Made by a program: the position numbers and the translations under genes | Source of the DNA: Rhodanobacter sp. ANJX3 | GTDB lineage: Bacteria > Pseudomonadota > Gammaproteobacteria > Xanthomonadales > Rhodanobacteraceae | Reading direction: 5' to 3' | DNA length: 64,000 nt | Assembly (NCBI RefSeq): GCF_014200755.1 | Contig: NZ_JACHCM010000004.1 | Coordinates: 434,001 to 498,000 of the forward strand | Shown here: piece by piece, positions 63,930 to 64,000 of the stretch | Layout of the letters: each line of letters starts with the position of its first letter | How positions within the stretch are numbered: position 1 is the first letter of the stretch | Notes under the pieces: generated by a model | The model's input: the letters and a program-made list of their open reading frames with translations, nothing else | Database searches by the model: none | What the model was told of the DNA's origin: nothing

Positions 63930-64000
63930 ACGCATGAAAGTTCGGTCGCCCCCCGAACGAGCGGCGACCGTCTAGTTCTGGCTCACGCCAAACCGTGACT

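Noticed and set aside
1-64000. CRISPR arrays, rRNA, tRNA, insertion sequences, prophage or toxin-antitoxin genes
   Set aside because: No regular spacer-repeat pattern, tRNA-like T-loop context, transposase or integrase motif was found on reading both strands; short tRNAs could still be missed by eye.

Overview
High-GC (roughly 64-65 percent) chromosomal DNA from a gammaproteobacterium. The gene set fits the order Xanthomonadales, most likely Rhodanobacteraceae (Dyella, Rhodanobacter or Luteibacter type). Evidence is the divergent speA/speE pair, an Oar-like TonB-dependent receptor next to a tryptophan-halogenase-family flavoprotein in a sugar locus, an NdvB-type cyclic glucan synthase, and an rsmG/parA/parB region. 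The assignment is inferred from gene content. I saw no rRNA, tRNA, CRISPR array, transposase or phage gene.

Layout: 0-2 kb, polyamine synthesis (speA cut by the left edge, speE divergent). 2-13.4 kb, housekeeping and envelope genes: a solo ParA-like ATPase, SixA, YceI, a PLD-type lipoprotein, a TonB-like protein, FadI, a triple-PAS GGDEF/EAL protein and a GNAT. 13.5-22.3 kb, one 2908-codon gene for a cyclic beta-1,2-glucan synthase. 22.5-32.2 kb, hexose and pentose phosphate metabolism (zwf, HAD hydrolase, tal, pgi, pgm, then a VIT transporter and tkt), with 4-base ATGA overlaps between tal, pgi and pgm. 32.2-38.1 kb, a BI-1 membrane protein, hemC, a DUF481 porin-like protein, a WYL regulator, a patatin and a GT2 glycosyltransferase. 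38.4-43.5 kb, parB, parA and rsmG, with a lone MalK/UgpC-type ATPase and a GH1 beta-glucosidase lodged between parA and rsmG. 44.8-58.0 kb, a 13-kb one-direction sugar locus: LacI regulator, TonB-dependent receptor, tryptophan-halogenase-like protein, PF10091/GH144-like glucanase, ABC binding protein, two permeases and a large (alpha/alpha)6 glycosidase. 58-64 kb, pirin, two uncharacterised membrane proteins, UPF0149, xth and a cold-shock gene.

How it fits together: the LacI-led locus has a receptor, hydrolases, a binding protein and both permeases but no ATPase. The lone ATPase about 11 kb away starts beside an almost identical LacI-type operator (GTAATCGTTTAC at 41453; GAAAACGTTTAC at 44722). 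I infer one split regulon for uptake and breakdown of a beta-glucan. The PF10091 domain occurs both in the stand-alone hydrolase and in the middle of the glucan synthase, so the polymer may be a beta-1,2-glucan like the one made by the 13.5-kb gene, and the window may hold both synthesis and salvage. The substrate is a hypothesis.

Non-coding structure: a 49-bp element occurs as a tandem pair at 34100-34197 and singly at 63881, each time just after a terminator. Long perfect inverted repeats lie at 803-850 and 22276-22333. Facing arrays of degenerate heptamers lie at 38169-38406.
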